Origin: Solea solea
Lineage: Eukaryota > Chordata > Actinopteri > Pleuronectiformes > Soleidae
DNA length: 64,000 nucleotides
Direction: 5' to 3'
NCBI RefSeq assembly: GCF_958295425.1
Contig: NC_081136.1
Span: 1,070,162 to 1,134,161 of the forward strand
Positions 35,048 through 46,505 of the stretch are shown here, piece by piece; the first letter of the stretch is position 1; the number at the start of each line of letters is the position of its first letter. The notes under the pieces are model-generated. The model searched no databases. It saw only the letters and a program-made list of their open reading frames with translations, and was not told the origin of the DNA. The position numbers were made by a program, and so were the translations under genes.

Positions 35048-37434
35048 AGGTGAAAACAGAGGCAAAGTTGAGCACCCCCGATTTTCCTGAAAATTGGTGG
35101 GAAGATGTTTCAGACCAAGACGAACAAAAATGTCCTCAACTCAACAGGAAGTCAGCCATTTTGAATTTTAGTGTCCATTTTGGCGTTTTGCACCCTGAGT
35201 CAATGAGCTGTGAAAAGATTCAAAAGTGAGGTCATGAAACAGCTGCACTCCCGGACGTGTGTGGGGACGTGACGGCGCACTGACGTATTAAAGAGAGACA
35301 TCAGCCGCGCTAATCCACACCCTTTTTGTCTTAATACCATGTACTTGATCCAAAGCCAGCTCCCACTGCACTTACTAAATGTGGATCCTCCCACATTGTC
35401 TCAGTGCAGGTTCTCTTCCAAACCCCATTTGATATAAAGGAGAAATCACCATTTTACATTTATGCCAGTGGTGTTTGGCAGAGATATAATTAGCGGCTGC
35501 TATTAACATGTCTGAAAAGTCAAAAGACGACGTCGATGCCCAAATCCTAGATGAATGGGCAGATTTTCCTCTGATGAAATGCAGCTGTCGACGGATGCGA
35601 CGTGTGAATTTTCTACATTTTGATTCTTGGAAAATGTGCCGTCGTCTCCAAACTTGCAAACTTCCGCCGACGCTGGGATTTTGACGTGCAAGACGCTCTT
35701 TGCCATGCAAATGTGGAAATTGTTCTTCCTTTTTCGTGTTTGTTTGATTGTTTATTCATTTGTGAGAAGACCTTTTATATTTCAAACACTCTCCCTCTGT
35801 TGTTGTGAGTTGTCAGCATATGCTGCTCCTTCGGGAGAGAGAGAGAGACGGAGAAGGATTCACTCCTCGCTCTCTTCTCTCTGCTTCATATACGAGATTC
35901 TTTTTCTCATGCTGCTTCACTCCCCCTCTCTGCCGCTGACACACACTTATCATCGCTTCATTCTCCCGCTCGAATCCACCCCGAGATGAAACACAGTGAT
36001 TGTGCACATGCTCGGAAACTGGGATAAGAGCAGAATCCACGCCTCGGCGTATTTACTCTGGGGTGAAACATGACACAGTTCTCTGTTTAATCTGGGGATG
36101 GATTGTGTTCTCATTCTCATGAAAGAAAATAAGTAGGATCAGCATATATTTCACCATACAAATGAGGTTAATTTAAGGTTCTAAACAAGGGCACTTCAAG
36201 AGATTTTAGGGCCCAAGGGGGCCAAACATCGCAAGCTAAAGAAATTTAGTGGTTTAAAAGGTTGAACAAATAATTACTTAATTACATAACTACTAAAAGA
36301 TACCAGCGTGGTACCGTACCATCGCTCTGGTACCCCAAAAGGAAGGGTACTGAAAAGTGGAACGGTTCTATTCCTACGTACCGTATCGCACCGAACCGTT
36401 CCACTCTGTGAAACACACCATTTATCGCTCTCTGTGTGAGAGTAGGTCAGTGAGGGCCATAGAAGTTCTGCACTGGTGAAATTCCCCTCCTCGTTAGAAT
36501 CAGGAGGTTATTCCGATGGTTTGCCATGTGGGAATCCTCCTTCACATTCCAAATCTCACCTAATCTGGGTTTGTGTGTCTTTGGCACAGTTCAGCGAGCC
36601 GCGAGCCTCTCAACCTCGTGCTTTCTGCAAATCTGGAGTGAGATAGCGGTGCCATGCACTGACGTGCTAATTCAATTTGGAAAAGAATCAGGACGCCACC
36701 TGTTTGTCCAGCAAGAATGGTGGCGACAAAATTTGATCCACACAAATACAGGGATGCCAAATTCACAGCCTGAAATCCACTCTGACACTCCCTCATGCGC
36801 AGCGCGTTCTGCTGAGGAGGAGCAGGTTTCATGGTAGTCATTCTTTTTTGTTCTCCCGTTCACCGGGTCTATGTTTCACCTGGGCGAGACAGCAGAAGAC
36901 AGGCAACTCCGAGTCTTTGGATTGCTCCCGAGGCGCCTCTTTCCTATTGTCTTTCCTCAGAATCCGCAAATGACAGATGCTCCCTCCTTCGTCTTAACCC
37001 AAGGTGGCTCTTCAGAATTGCAGATTTGACCAGACTCGGGTAAGATGGTCTCCTCTGTCTCCGTCACTCCAAACATTTGTTTTATTTTTATATCTATATA
37101 GTATAAGCCCTGTGATCCTGCTGCCGTGGACACAATTCTCCATCACCACACTCCTCATTGTGCACGACACCTGATCTTTCCTTCTCACCAGTAACCCCCC
37201 CCCCCCCTGCTTCCCGGGGCTTATCTTCCAACTGGCAGACATGAGAAATCACACCTCGCTGAGATAGCGGGGCCTTTCTTCCCCAACTGCCTGCCTTCAT
37301 CTCCGCCACTGTCATCCTCGCTCTGCTTCTTCTTTTTCTTGCTCTCAGCTCTCCCACATCTTAGGCTGTCACTCTGCATCCAAGCAATCTGGCCTTCATT
37401 AGAGCTGATGTGCTCTCACAGGTATGCAGCACTG

Positions 37435-37480
<46 letters not shown>

Positions 37481-40400
37481 TATATAGAGAGAGAGATATT
37501 TCACTCAAATTGAGATTTAACATGTTGCCGACCTACAGCGACATTGTGCATAATAAAATTACTGACTAATTAAACACACATGTGTGTCTTTACTTACTGG
37601 CCACTTTATTAGGTACGCTCGTTCAACTGCTTGTTGACGGAAACGTCTAATCAGCGGCGTGAGATGGTGTAAAAGTGGCATGACACAGATTTGAGAAACT
37701 GGGATTAACTCACGCAACAATCATCTCCAGAGTTCACAGAGAAGGGCCCAGAACAAGAGAACTGGAGCCGTGTCGGGCTGGTCGATGTAGACCACAAATA
37801 AATAAATGGACTCTCTTCTCTTCTGTAGAGATGCAAACACGAGCACATAGGGTGCAATCCTATACCAAGTTTGAAAATAATACTCTATATGTCAATAAAA
37901 GTTAAAAACTCTAGCCCTCCAACCGATGGATGCATCAGACCATGTCTGGACTCGTATGTCGAGCCTTGAAGCGGATTGAAAACTCCAGCAGAGGATCACA
38001 CAGACCTGCAGCTCCAGTGAGTTATTACAGATTGCACACTTGTTGTATTTGTCCAGAAAGGTCTGTTTCTTTCATTGGTTTGTGTGTATTTTTCATTTGT
38101 GTCGTCAGATTACAGCTCATAACACACAAACACGATATCACAGCCTCCGTGAAGCAAGGCCATTTCCTCGAAACCCAAATTTTTTTTTTTTTTATTGCAA
38201 AGTGATTATACATAAACGTGCTTATAGGGTAGAATATTCAAAATCTGCCAAATTGAATATACTGTACATACTTGCTCTTAAATTCCTCTTTCAGAGTTTC
38301 AACACGAAAGCAAACGTTATTTGTGACACTCGCCCACGTTGCTGCACATGTTTTGTTCAACCATAAATCCATATATGTCTCCCAGATGGTGAGAGCAGTC
38401 GAGCTCCTTTGACAAACTTCCCGTCATAACTCATCGGTGATGTGCTACCGAGTGGATGAATTTAACAGATTCCTCCGTTTCGACAGTCAAACGAAGTTTT
38501 GGCACGACACCCGGAGACAAATTACGCAGAGCAGACGGGCGCGTCACAACTGTCAGCGTCTGCATGTGCACACCTGCAGTAAAACCACGCCGTCCCCGAC
38601 ATGTTTACAGCGTCTCCTCGTCATCAGTCAGGCTCTTCATCTGACTGATGAAGAGATTGCAAGGTGAAGAGAACTCTGCCTGTGAAATGTGTGTGCACGC
38701 GTCGTCCACGGAGCGCGATATGGCCGCCGTTTATGATCGTTGGCAGCATTTCCACACTCATTATAATCCTGTTTGGACGATGGGACGTCCACAGTGGGTC
38801 CATCGCATCCTTGTTTGCAGAACTAACGAAGGGCACTCGGAGCAGATTCACCAACACCAAATGTCTCCAAGCAGACGCTGATATATTCCAAATGCATCCA
38901 CATGCTTGTTCAATATTCGGCCATTAGCTGAAGCGTTGTGGCGATGCGAGTTGTCTGATAACTGCCCGTCTGTAGCTCCCTCCACTCGTGTGTCTGCGAC
39001 ATGACAGATGGAAGGTAAAAGCGTGTAATCACAGCCGAATGGTGAGTTAACCTTTTCACCCCTGTCTTAAGACTGTCACTCACCGCTTCAACTTAGCACT
39101 TAGCTGTGTTGATTTCCACTCGGTTAAAGGGTGAGGGGGAATGTGAATGTGAGGCGTGGCCAGTTTTGAGCTGAGATTAAATCAGGCGGGATCTACCGGA
39201 CGACGAGGCCAAATTCAAATTCTGAGGGGAAATTTTCATTTTGACCCGTTTTAAATTAGACACACACGCTTGTCAACAGCATGATCAGCAGTTCAGCTTC
39301 AGAAATGGAGACGGCAAAGTGGTAAACAGCCCTTCAGATATAATCAAATCAAGAAAACTGACTCATCTAACTTTCCAGGCAACTGTCTCAATAATTTGAC
39401 AGTATGAAAAAGTGCTGGAATAATTCCCTTCCCTATATCATCATTCATTTTGCCTTTGCACAGGTCTGACTTTGGATCCAAATCAATCTAAACTCATATG
39501 TATGTAAATGTATATACGGCGTTTCCAGCCTTTGAGCTGGAGAACTGCTAACAGTTGGATTGTAATTCAAATGTGGAATATAAAATACTTGAGGTTTTTC
39601 TGGGCTGAATTAGATTTCATTAAATTGTATTGAGCGTACACAAGGCTCAGTTCAGGACAGTGTGATTGATTTCTTTTAATAAACGTTATTGTGCCAATGT
39701 GTTTGCCGGAAGAAGCCCTCGTCCTCGGGACACACAAGCAAAACACACTCCGTGGTAATATGCACTTCTTATTTAGGCCCAGTACCATTATTCATAGCCG
39801 ATAAGACCCCAGACATATTTGTGGTTAGTGTAGCTACATAACAAGTTATCTAGTGTTGGCTTCATGTCAGTAACACAAGTTCTGATTCAGTTAAGAAGAA
39901 GAGTATCTTATAACTCTCGGTTGACGGTTGCTACGTATTTCTTTGCGTTTCCATTGGGAATAAGTACAAAAATGAGCGGCCCCAACTGTTCCATTCTTTG
40001 GAACCCTTCCCTCGGGCGACCACCGCAATGGTACGGGTGGAGATTGACCCGCGACAGTTGATTGGGCGACAGAAAAGCTCATGTGACGGGTGTTTCATTC
40101 AAAGCTCGACGTCTTGAGACAAACGGAACAGAAAAAAATGAGTTGTTGGATGTCCTCCATTGTTTTCTGTCCGCCTACCAATTTATGGTTCTGTCCTTCG
40201 ACGAAACACAAGCCTGAATGAGGGCTTTACCATTACAAAACCGTACAGTCCAATAATGGAAACACGGCTACATTTAATATCTCAACAATTTGGAAATGCC
40301 TGAAACCTGTATTGTCTTCAGTGGCCACTTCACCGATCGCAAAAACAAAACTCGAGCCCTACAGATGAAAAACCAAATGCGTGATGGGACTTTGGTGGCC

Positions 40401-41918
40401 AAATAATCTGTGTGCTTGTGAATGTCTACATGAGCTAAATGCAGAATAGGCAACATGTGGATAAGGAAATAATATCTTGAGAAATGTTTCATTATTAAAA
40501 GCATTTCTAATGAACTATCCCACTCAGCTTACCTTGCAGCTTGGTCTTGGGGATTTTTCCACAGGGTTTGGTGGCGGTGACGGTGGCGGCGCAGGTCGCG
40601 TCCATAAGCGCCCGTTTCAGGACTCCCGTCCTGTTCTTCTTGCCCGTCGCCAGATCACACTCCCCCCACGCCTGGAAGTCGTACTTGCACTCGCCTGCGG
40701 CACACAAAGAGATCAGACACTTAATTAGAAGCGCTTGTTTCGCGAAGAAGCTCAAAGGGGAGGCACGGTGTCGGAGCAATCAAGCAGGAAACTGATAAAA
40801 TGACACACTGCAGTTTCTGTGCTTGCTTTTTAAAAGCAGGAAACTGCAATCAGTCAATGAAATGTGTCCTTTGAGCCCGAGGAATTGTGTCGCTCACACT
40901 TTGAATGGCTGTTTGATGAGTGGTTATAATTTACTTGGCTATTATCTCCGCCTTATTAAAGTGTCCAAGATCAACAGAGTCAGTTCTGCTGAGGCCTGGT
41001 CACGAGGCGCTCTTATTAACAACCATATAAAAGCGCTGAGAGCTGTTTTGCCAACAGCAGCAGATGGCGCGTCATTTATTGATCTTATATCTCCTATAGG
41101 ATGGAACGCACTAACAGATGAATGTAATCAAAAACAGCCTGGCTGCTGTTGAGCCTGGAAACGGCGCATCGGATACAATCTTAGAAGCAGGGAAGTGGAA
41201 ATACTTTCAGGAGCGACCCAAATAAATTCCACATATGTGCTTTCTCTTGATATTGAATTTAATCCATCTTAAACTCAACCCGAGAGGATGCAAGATTGCT
41301 CTGCAGAACACGCCAGCATTTGCTGACATATGTATAGAAGTGTGTGTGTGTGTGTGTGTGTTTATGTCTCCCATATCTCCCTCCATTATTTTGTTGCCCC
41401 TCGAGCCGCCCTCCCCCGAGGCCGTGACACTCATTCACCGGCTTCCTCTCACATGAAAGCGTCGGACGCTCAGTCACCGCCGCTGAGATCCCAGGGTGCT
41501 CGTCAGAGAGGAGAGGAGAGGTGGGAGAACGGGTGAGAGGAGGTGGGACGGAGAGCGGTGGAAGGGAGTGACGGGGCCATTGTTGCAGGAATCCTGTGGG
41601 GACTTCACGAGCATCCGACTTTAAAACACCGCGCCTCCACACCTATAATTTATCTCTGCGAAAAAGAGAGTGCTTCCTCGCTGGCAGACAGCCCGAGGTG
41701 TCGCATACAAGTATTCATCAGTGACCTTACATCCATCTACTGTACAGTCCCACAGGCCTGTGTAGTATTTCTTAAAGGTACATTATGTAGGAAATGGAAA
41801 TTTGATGGTTGTTATTAGTTATAGGCAACTGGACTTGCTTGATTTAAGTTTGAAGACATTTCACCTTTTATCTTTGTGGGAAAAGTCGGTTGTTCATCCC
41901 CCTGACCCAGTTTCAGGT

Positions 41919-41958
<40 letters not shown>

Positions 41959-44900
41959 TCTCTGCTGTGATAGACCCGGGAAGAGTGACTTCACATACAC
42001 GTGATTTTTTTCATCACGGTTGAAGTGGTGCTTCTGCAATAATCTACTACCCGGGAGACACAGACTCTGGAACCAGTCCCATTTTTCCATCAACGGGGGG
42101 AATCTCCACTTCCAGGTTCTCGGTGTCACAGCCTCCACTTCATCAGACCTGAAGAAAGAGTTCCTGAGGACCTTCCACCCCTCCACAATCAAAAATGTCA
42201 TGTCAGCCGCAGAGAGTCATTATTGCAGCCCCGGCGGATCATTGGCTGCTCTCTGATGGACATTGCAGCATCTTGGTGCCTCAGTAGAGCAGGAAACATA
42301 CTGATAAAAAAGCTTCCCATCCAAAGCCGTGGTCTTTTCAGTCTGCTGCCCTCAGGGAACTGGTGCACGAGCATCAGGACTTGTACAAATAAACTATTAA
42401 ACAGTTCTTCCCCTTGGGATATTTATTCTATTGCACTCGTTTTCTGAAGAATCCACAGCTAATTTCACTGCCTTGTACAATGACAATGAAAGATTCCCCC
42501 CGTCTCCAATCTGACAAGGACTGTCTTCTTCTCACTTCTTCAGCATGATATTCCTCACCACTCAGTGGACACAGGAAGCAACGGCAGCTTCCATCAGAAC
42601 TCTAGGATGTTCAGAGATGTATCTTCTGGGCCTTTGAATGACGCACTATGAAAAGTATCTAACTTCCCCAAAAATGAGATTGTGATTCCTAATGGAGGAA
42701 TAAGGGGAAAGATGGATTATTGTGTGTATGTTACACGCCTCCATCAATCACTTGATTTAATATAAACATTATTTTATGAATGATCCATCCATCATTCTGC
42801 TTTTTCTTTAGTTCCCATCAATCTGTTGAAGAATAAAGCGTTACCTTATGTAACCAACCCCAGCCCCCCCCCGGTTCCCCCTCTGAAGCACAAATGTGTG
42901 TCTTTGCTTTATGTCTGTATTTATACGTCTGCTTTTGTTATTGTACAGAATTCTATTTGCTTCACAATGTCTTTCTTACCTCGACTCACCTTCATGCTGC
43001 TTGAAAACACGGACTGCACCGAGTATTTCTGTATGATACTCACAAGATTTACTGATTGGGACAAACCATAATTCAACCACCGCAGCACCACCGTGGTTCA
43101 ACCCAGGAATCTTCTCATGAGGAACATAAAACCACACAATTGTTGCCTATGATTCAAAAATACTACGAGTTTTTGTTGTTGTTGTGTTCATTGGGCAGAA
43201 TGATATTCTTTGCTAAGGTTAACTTTGTGAGTCAGTCTTAACACAGCAGTTCTAAAGTATTTTGTGGGGTGGGAGGACCAACTTCTCCTTTGTCTGTCCT
43301 ACAATTTAAAACTGTAGTTTCATCAGCAACTTCCGAGAATTAGGTTTGTGGTAAATTGAAGCCGTGGCAGGAACGTTTTTAAAGATAATGGGCATAAACC
43401 AGTTACCTGCGTTTTTAATTTCATTAAATCAAAATTAATCCAGTTTGCAAGAATCTGCGTCTTCTCCAACACGGTGCAGCCAATCAGCTCGTTCTATACT
43501 TTTTTTTTTGTTCTTCCTTCCTGAACTTAAAAGCCAGAACTTATAACTTTTGCTGCTATCATCCATACAGCCGGTTAGTTGGGGAATTATTTCCTGCAGT
43601 GTGTTCATCACTGGTGACAGGCTCATTGCAGAGCTGCGGGCCTCGTGCCTGACAGGCTGTACTGGGGGGAACAAAAGTCCCTCAGGGTTGTCACTGTGAG
43701 ACATTTCAGCCATGATGGCTGCACACACTCGAGCACCAAAAAGCAAACGACAAAGCAGGACGACTATTGCCCATGTTTTCAATGGCTGTGTATCACACCC
43801 TCAGCAGACACTTGTGTTGGACCTCTAATTAGCAAGTTTTCTCATTCCCATTGTGAAAATAGGACCATTGTTTGTGTGACTGACAGGCGACCGTACGTCA
43901 TGTGGGGTGAGGAAATAGAGGCAGGGAAAAAAAAGGCTTCTGGGTCTTTCAGTGGGTGTAAATGATCTAAACAGACTTTACACAGTGGCACATTCCCTTT
44001 CCTGACCTCCAAACTTCTTCTTCCAGTTGCAGGGGATCTTGCAGCGCTGGGTCTTGATGGTCTGCTTGCAGTCGGTGCCGGTGCGCGTCCCTTCCCTGGT
44101 GCCGAGTCCGCAGTCCCCCTCGTTGGCCACGCACACGCTCCACTGCCACTCCCCACAGTCGGACTTGCGCTCCTTCTTTCCTGTACAACCAAAAACACAC
44201 AATTTAACATCGTGATCAAGATCAGATCTGTAAGAAGTGCATGTCGCGTTGGGCGGACCCTGGCATCGCACGTTAGGGTCCTGTAGTATCCCACTTCACC
44301 ATCGGGTGGCGGTACATGTTAGAATAGGACGCATTCCTACCAAAGAAGAAGAGAACGATGCTACAGCTCCCTCGGACACGTCGGGCCGGGGATGTTGAGG
44401 TGTCAGCCCGTTCGAGGGTCACTAAGTCGAAGCTTGGATGACGATCCTTGGCGACTACTTCTTCTGTTTTTTCTGCTTGGTGAGCGGGGCTTATACTCCG
44501 CCTACTGGTGGGGTGGAGGTTCAGTTCGCACGGTCCCAATTTGCGCCACGTGCATGGCACGCGTTAGGTTGTATACTAGGGCCTCTGAGTGGTGGAGGCC
44601 TCAACTGAAATTATACTTCTTTTACTTTGAACGGAGCAATGTCGAGTGCTGCCGAACTGCATTTCAGACAGAGGTCGCGACGTAGTTACCCGCGACAGGT
44701 TCTGCTCGGCTAACCTCTGATCGCCACCTCCCAGTGTCGTACATGCGAGCGCACATTCATGTTCAGTGTTACATATTCATGCGGGAAGCAGGCGGTTCCT
44801 TTCCGTGCATGTTTGTGCACGCGTGTGACAACATACGGACGTGCGAGCACAAACACGGAGCAGCATAAATGGAAATTGAGGGGGGAGCGGCGTAAACCAG

Positions 44901-45913
44901 AGCGTTCAAGGAAGACATTTTAACAACGGCACGACGTTTATGCCCCGTTACCACAACCTGTGCAGTATGTTACACAATCATGTGTGTTTGTAAAACAAAG
45001 AATAATTGATGTACTGTCCCAGTATTTGGCATCCTTCTGTTGTGGTGCCTAGCACAGAGGCCTGGCATTGATTGGCCACGAGAGAATCATCACTTCTGGG
45101 CAACAACAGTAATGGAATGAGAAGAACAAATGGTAAAAAAATACCATGCATTATGATTGAGAGAGGATTCAAGGTCATTTCTGTTTTGTTTTAGTAGCAT
45201 TTCCTGTTTCCTATGTCTGTGTGACTCACCCTGTGGAGAAAACACGACTCAAAAACGTTTTCACTGTCTCGCCAGTTGCCGCGTGTCACTGTAAAGGACG
45301 CTTGGAAACAAAGGCAGAATAAATTAAGTCCATATCTGCTCTGTACTATTATATTTGTGTCTTGAACCGTGAGTCGCATGTTTTAAGCTCTGACTATAAA
45401 AATGTTATCAGTTTTTATTTCGTATATAAAATAAATAAATAAAAAAACATGCAGTGCAAACATATTTACTCTTGCACTTGCTTCATTTTATTTGTTGTAA
45501 TGGCTTTTGGTGCTTGCATTAATTTCCAATGCAAATGAACTATTTTCCTTGAATTTAAATGAGGCTAAATATTATTTTCTTTACCCGAGAGGGATTTATC
45601 TAACTTAACTTTCCTCTGCTTTTTTTCTTTATTTGTTTCTTAAATTCTCGACAGGGACACATTAAACCGTAACCCCACAGGTATTTGTCTTATGTTGTCC
45701 ACTTAAATGAGTCGTCATCAGGGACGTTGTTAACAGTGCACCCTGTGAGGCGAGGTTTTTTTGTTAAAAGTGATTTTCTTTGTTTCCCTTCGTCAAACGA
45801 CTAAAGCTGCTGCTCTCACCTTGTTTCTCCACTTTCCCTCCTTCGGCGGCCATCACCGTTAGCACCAGCAGCACCATCACTGCCGCCGTCGTCCACTGCT
45901 TCTGTCCATTCAT
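33106..45913 (-). CDS. ptn: Pleiotrophin, four coding exons (45913-45820, 44180-44007, 40694-40533, 33161-33106)
   Basis: The spliced product has 161 residues (human PTN has 168). It is a secreted, heparin-binding growth factor of the midkine/pleiotrophin family that acts through receptors such as PTPRZ1, syndecan-3 and ALK and on chondroitin sulfate in neural and bone tissue. A hydrophobic signal peptide covers about residues 1-23. A Lys-rich linker leads into the N-terminal TSR-like domain (Cys40, 48, 55, 69, 78, 82) and then the C-terminal TSR-like domain (Cys92, 102, 124, 134). The spacing of the ten cysteines (8, 7, 14, 9, 4, 10, 10, 22, 10) is that of human PTN. A basic tail ends [16 protein letters not shown]. 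The [11 protein letters not shown] and RTGVLKRAL motifs and the long basic tail favour pleiotrophin over midkine. All exon junctions are GT-AG and all introns are phase 1. The gene faces chrm2 tail to tail. The acceptor directly before the ATG shows that at least one 5' non-coding exon lies further upstream. Confidence 0.96.
33431..33480 (+). mobile_element. End of a hAT-like element (GGCCCACGGGCCACAT type)
   Basis: CAGAGGTGCCAAATTGGCGG followed by CCCACGGGCCACATCTG matches the widespread CAGGGGTGTCAAA..GGCCCGCGGGCC terminal sequence of vertebrate hAT-like elements. The other end was not found. Confidence 0.5.
34100..34219 (-). mobile_element. piggyBac-like element fragment, same family as 2983-3380
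   Basis: Read on the - strand, this begins CCCTTTAACACCGAGCGTAT and continues with a CGCAGA..ACACTTT..TCACTG pattern that matches the left part of the 2983 copy. A TTAA lies at 34220-34223, one T away from the expected site. The inner end fades out near 34100. It lies in ptn intron 3. Confidence 0.6.
35018..35047. repeat. C30 homopolymer
   Basis: Thirty C in a row in ptn intron 3. True length is uncertain, since such runs are error-prone in sequencing. Confidence 0.9.
37438..37476. repeat. (TA)n microsatellite
   Basis: About 19 AT units followed by a short GA tract. Confidence 0.95.
37595..37795 (+). mobile_element. Tc1-like DNA transposon remnant
   Basis: The start TACTGGCCACTTTATTAGGT is the well known end of a fish Tc1-like family. 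Further in, GAAACTGGGATTAACTCACG and AACAATCATCTCCAGAGTTC align with the helix-turn-helix part of the transposase (ISRVYREW-like). The catalytic part is missing and the frame is broken, so this is a dead 5' fragment in ptn intron 3. Confidence 0.75.
39947..40263. mobile_element. Short TIR element with GTTTCCATT ends
   Basis: The block starts GTTTCCATTGGG and ends CAATAATGGAAAC, giving matching inverted ends (GTTTCCATT). It has the same end type as the element at 660-802 and is 317 bp long without coding capacity. It lies in ptn intron 3. Confidence 0.5.
40533..40694 (-). CDS. ptn: ptn coding exon 3: C-terminal TSR-like domain
   Basis: This 162-nt exon encodes residues 90-143 with the four cysteines of the second TSR-like domain ([30 protein letters not shown]). 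This domain carries the main heparin and chondroitin-sulfate binding surface in the family. The acceptor is TGCCGCAG|GC and the donor CAAG|GTAAGC (GT at 40532-40531). It is again phase 1 at both ends. Confidence 0.96.
41923..41957. repeat. (GT)17 microsatellite
   Basis: Lies in ptn intron 2, just in front of the LINE remnant; a shorter GT tract lies at 41339-41360. Confidence 0.95.
42000..42510 (+). mobile_element. Non-LTR retrotransposon 3' end (ORF2 C-terminus and tail)
   Basis: The translation contains [12 protein letters not shown], then [17 protein letters not shown], which matches the conserved LLPSGxRYRSIRxxTNRxxNSFFP ending of fish LINE ORF2 proteins. It is followed by the classic LINE tail TTGTACAATGACAATGAAAG at about 42474. 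The frame shifts near 42230-42250, and only the last part is present. Lies in ptn intron 2, opposite to the gene. Confidence 0.7.
44007..44180 (-). CDS. ptn: ptn coding exon 2: N-terminal heparin-binding TSR-like domain
   Basis: This 174-nt exon encodes residues 32-89 with the six cysteines of the first TSR-like domain, including the [25 protein letters not shown] and [12 protein letters not shown] motifs that define the family. The acceptor is TTGTACAG|GA and the donor GGAG|GTCAGG (GT at 44006-44005). Both ends are phase 1, so the exon is a symmetric domain module. Confidence 0.96.
44181..45819 (-). other. ptn: ptn intron 1 of the coding region (about 1.6 kb)
   Basis: This intron contains a probable short TIR element at 44297-44516. 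The remainder is ordinary unique-looking DNA with no recognised feature. Confidence 0.85.
44297..44516. mobile_element. Possible short TIR element
   Basis: CACCATCGGGTGGCGG (44297-44312) and the inverted CCGCCTACTGGTGGGG (44498-44513) form imperfect ends, and AAGAAGAAGAG near the left end faces CTACTTCTTCTG near the right. This resembles a common fish TIR repeat. The boundaries are uncertain. Confidence 0.35.
45820..45913 (-). CDS. ptn: ptn coding exon 1: start codon and signal peptide
   Basis: This exon encodes residues 1-31 and the first base of codon 32. It begins [20 protein letters not shown], a typical signal sequence followed by AAEGG and a basic stretch. The donor is CAAG|GTGAGA (GT at 45819-45818). 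The acceptor TTTCAG|A lies just one base before the ATG (exon edge 45914), so the start codon is essentially the first thing in this exon. An in-frame ATG 18 codons further up (45967) lies across the acceptor and was not chosen. Confidence 0.95.
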
Positions 45914-46271
45914 TCTGAAACAGACACGAGGCGACTGTATGAGGACAAATCTGCTTTGTATTTTCATTGTTAGTTAACGATTTCTGACATTTCCAAACTT
46001 GACTTTTTGAGGAATTGTTGCCACAGTGGGAAAAAAAAAGAAAGTAATAGTTGTCTTGCGACTCGTGGGAGCAAAGGAACGGCCTGGGGGGAAAGTCCAT
46101 GTCTCATCCCGTCTGATTACCACTGTGCTGGATTCCAATATCAACATTTGATTGTCTGCACTGCAGCCGCTCCGTCACTCACGGCCCTGTTTGCTGTCAG
46201 GCTCTGGGAAATCTGGTCATGGGTGGATACAGTCGCCATGAAAGTTTGATTTCATTTGACAAAATGAGAAG

Positions 46272-46320
46272 ACGGTGGGTAGAGCGGTTTGCACTGGGGC
46301 CTCACAGCAAGGACCGTCCG
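46272..46320. mobile_element. Fragment of a common fish retro-repeat
   Basis: GTAGAGCGGTTTGCACTGGG followed by GCCTCACAGCAAGGACC is the reverse-complement type of the sequence at 58170-58195. A piggyBac-like fragment begins 25 bp downstream. Confidence 0.5.
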
Positions 46321-46344
46321 TATCCCAGATTACATGCACATTAA

Positions 46345-46505
46345 CCCTTTAACGCCTAAACCCCTGGACTTATTTTCACCATAAAAGGGCCAGAAAATGT
46401 CGCGTGAGGAAGTGCTTGTGCCCATTTGTTAGAGAATAACTTTCAATATCTGGCAATTATTTACTATTTACTGCATGTTCAAATAGTGTGTTAGCAATTT
46501 AAAAT
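46345..46505 (-). mobile_element. Truncated piggyBac-like element, same family as 2983-3380
   Basis: After TTAA at 46341-46344 the sequence CCCTTTAACGCCTAAACC and, further in, CTTTCAATATCTGGCAAT and GTGTGTTAGCAATTTAAAA match the right end of the 2983 copy in reverse complement. The similarity stops at about 46505, so only one end is present. Confidence 0.65.

Larger units (their letters stand above)
33162..40532 (-). other. ptn: ptn intron 3 (about 7.4 kb)
   Basis: This intron lies between coding exons 3 and 4. It contains a (CA) tract with an AT-rich repeat fragment at about 33255-33320, the end of a hAT-like element at 33431, a piggyBac-like fragment at 34.1-34.2 kb, a C30 run at 35018-35047, a TA tract at 37.4 kb, a Tc1-like remnant at 37.6-37.8 kb and a GTTTCC-ended element at 39.9-40.3 kb. 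No nested gene was seen. Confidence 0.85.
40695..44006 (-). other. ptn: ptn intron 2 (about 3.3 kb)
   Basis: This intron holds two GT tracts (41339-41360 and 41923-41957) and the 3' end of a non-LTR retrotransposon at 42.0-42.5 kb. Nothing else was recognised. Confidence 0.85.

Noticed and set aside
40507..40779. Midkine instead of pleiotrophin
   Set aside because: The cysteine spacing is shared by both, but [20 protein letters not shown], the long basic tail and the neighbouring chrm2 all point to ptn.
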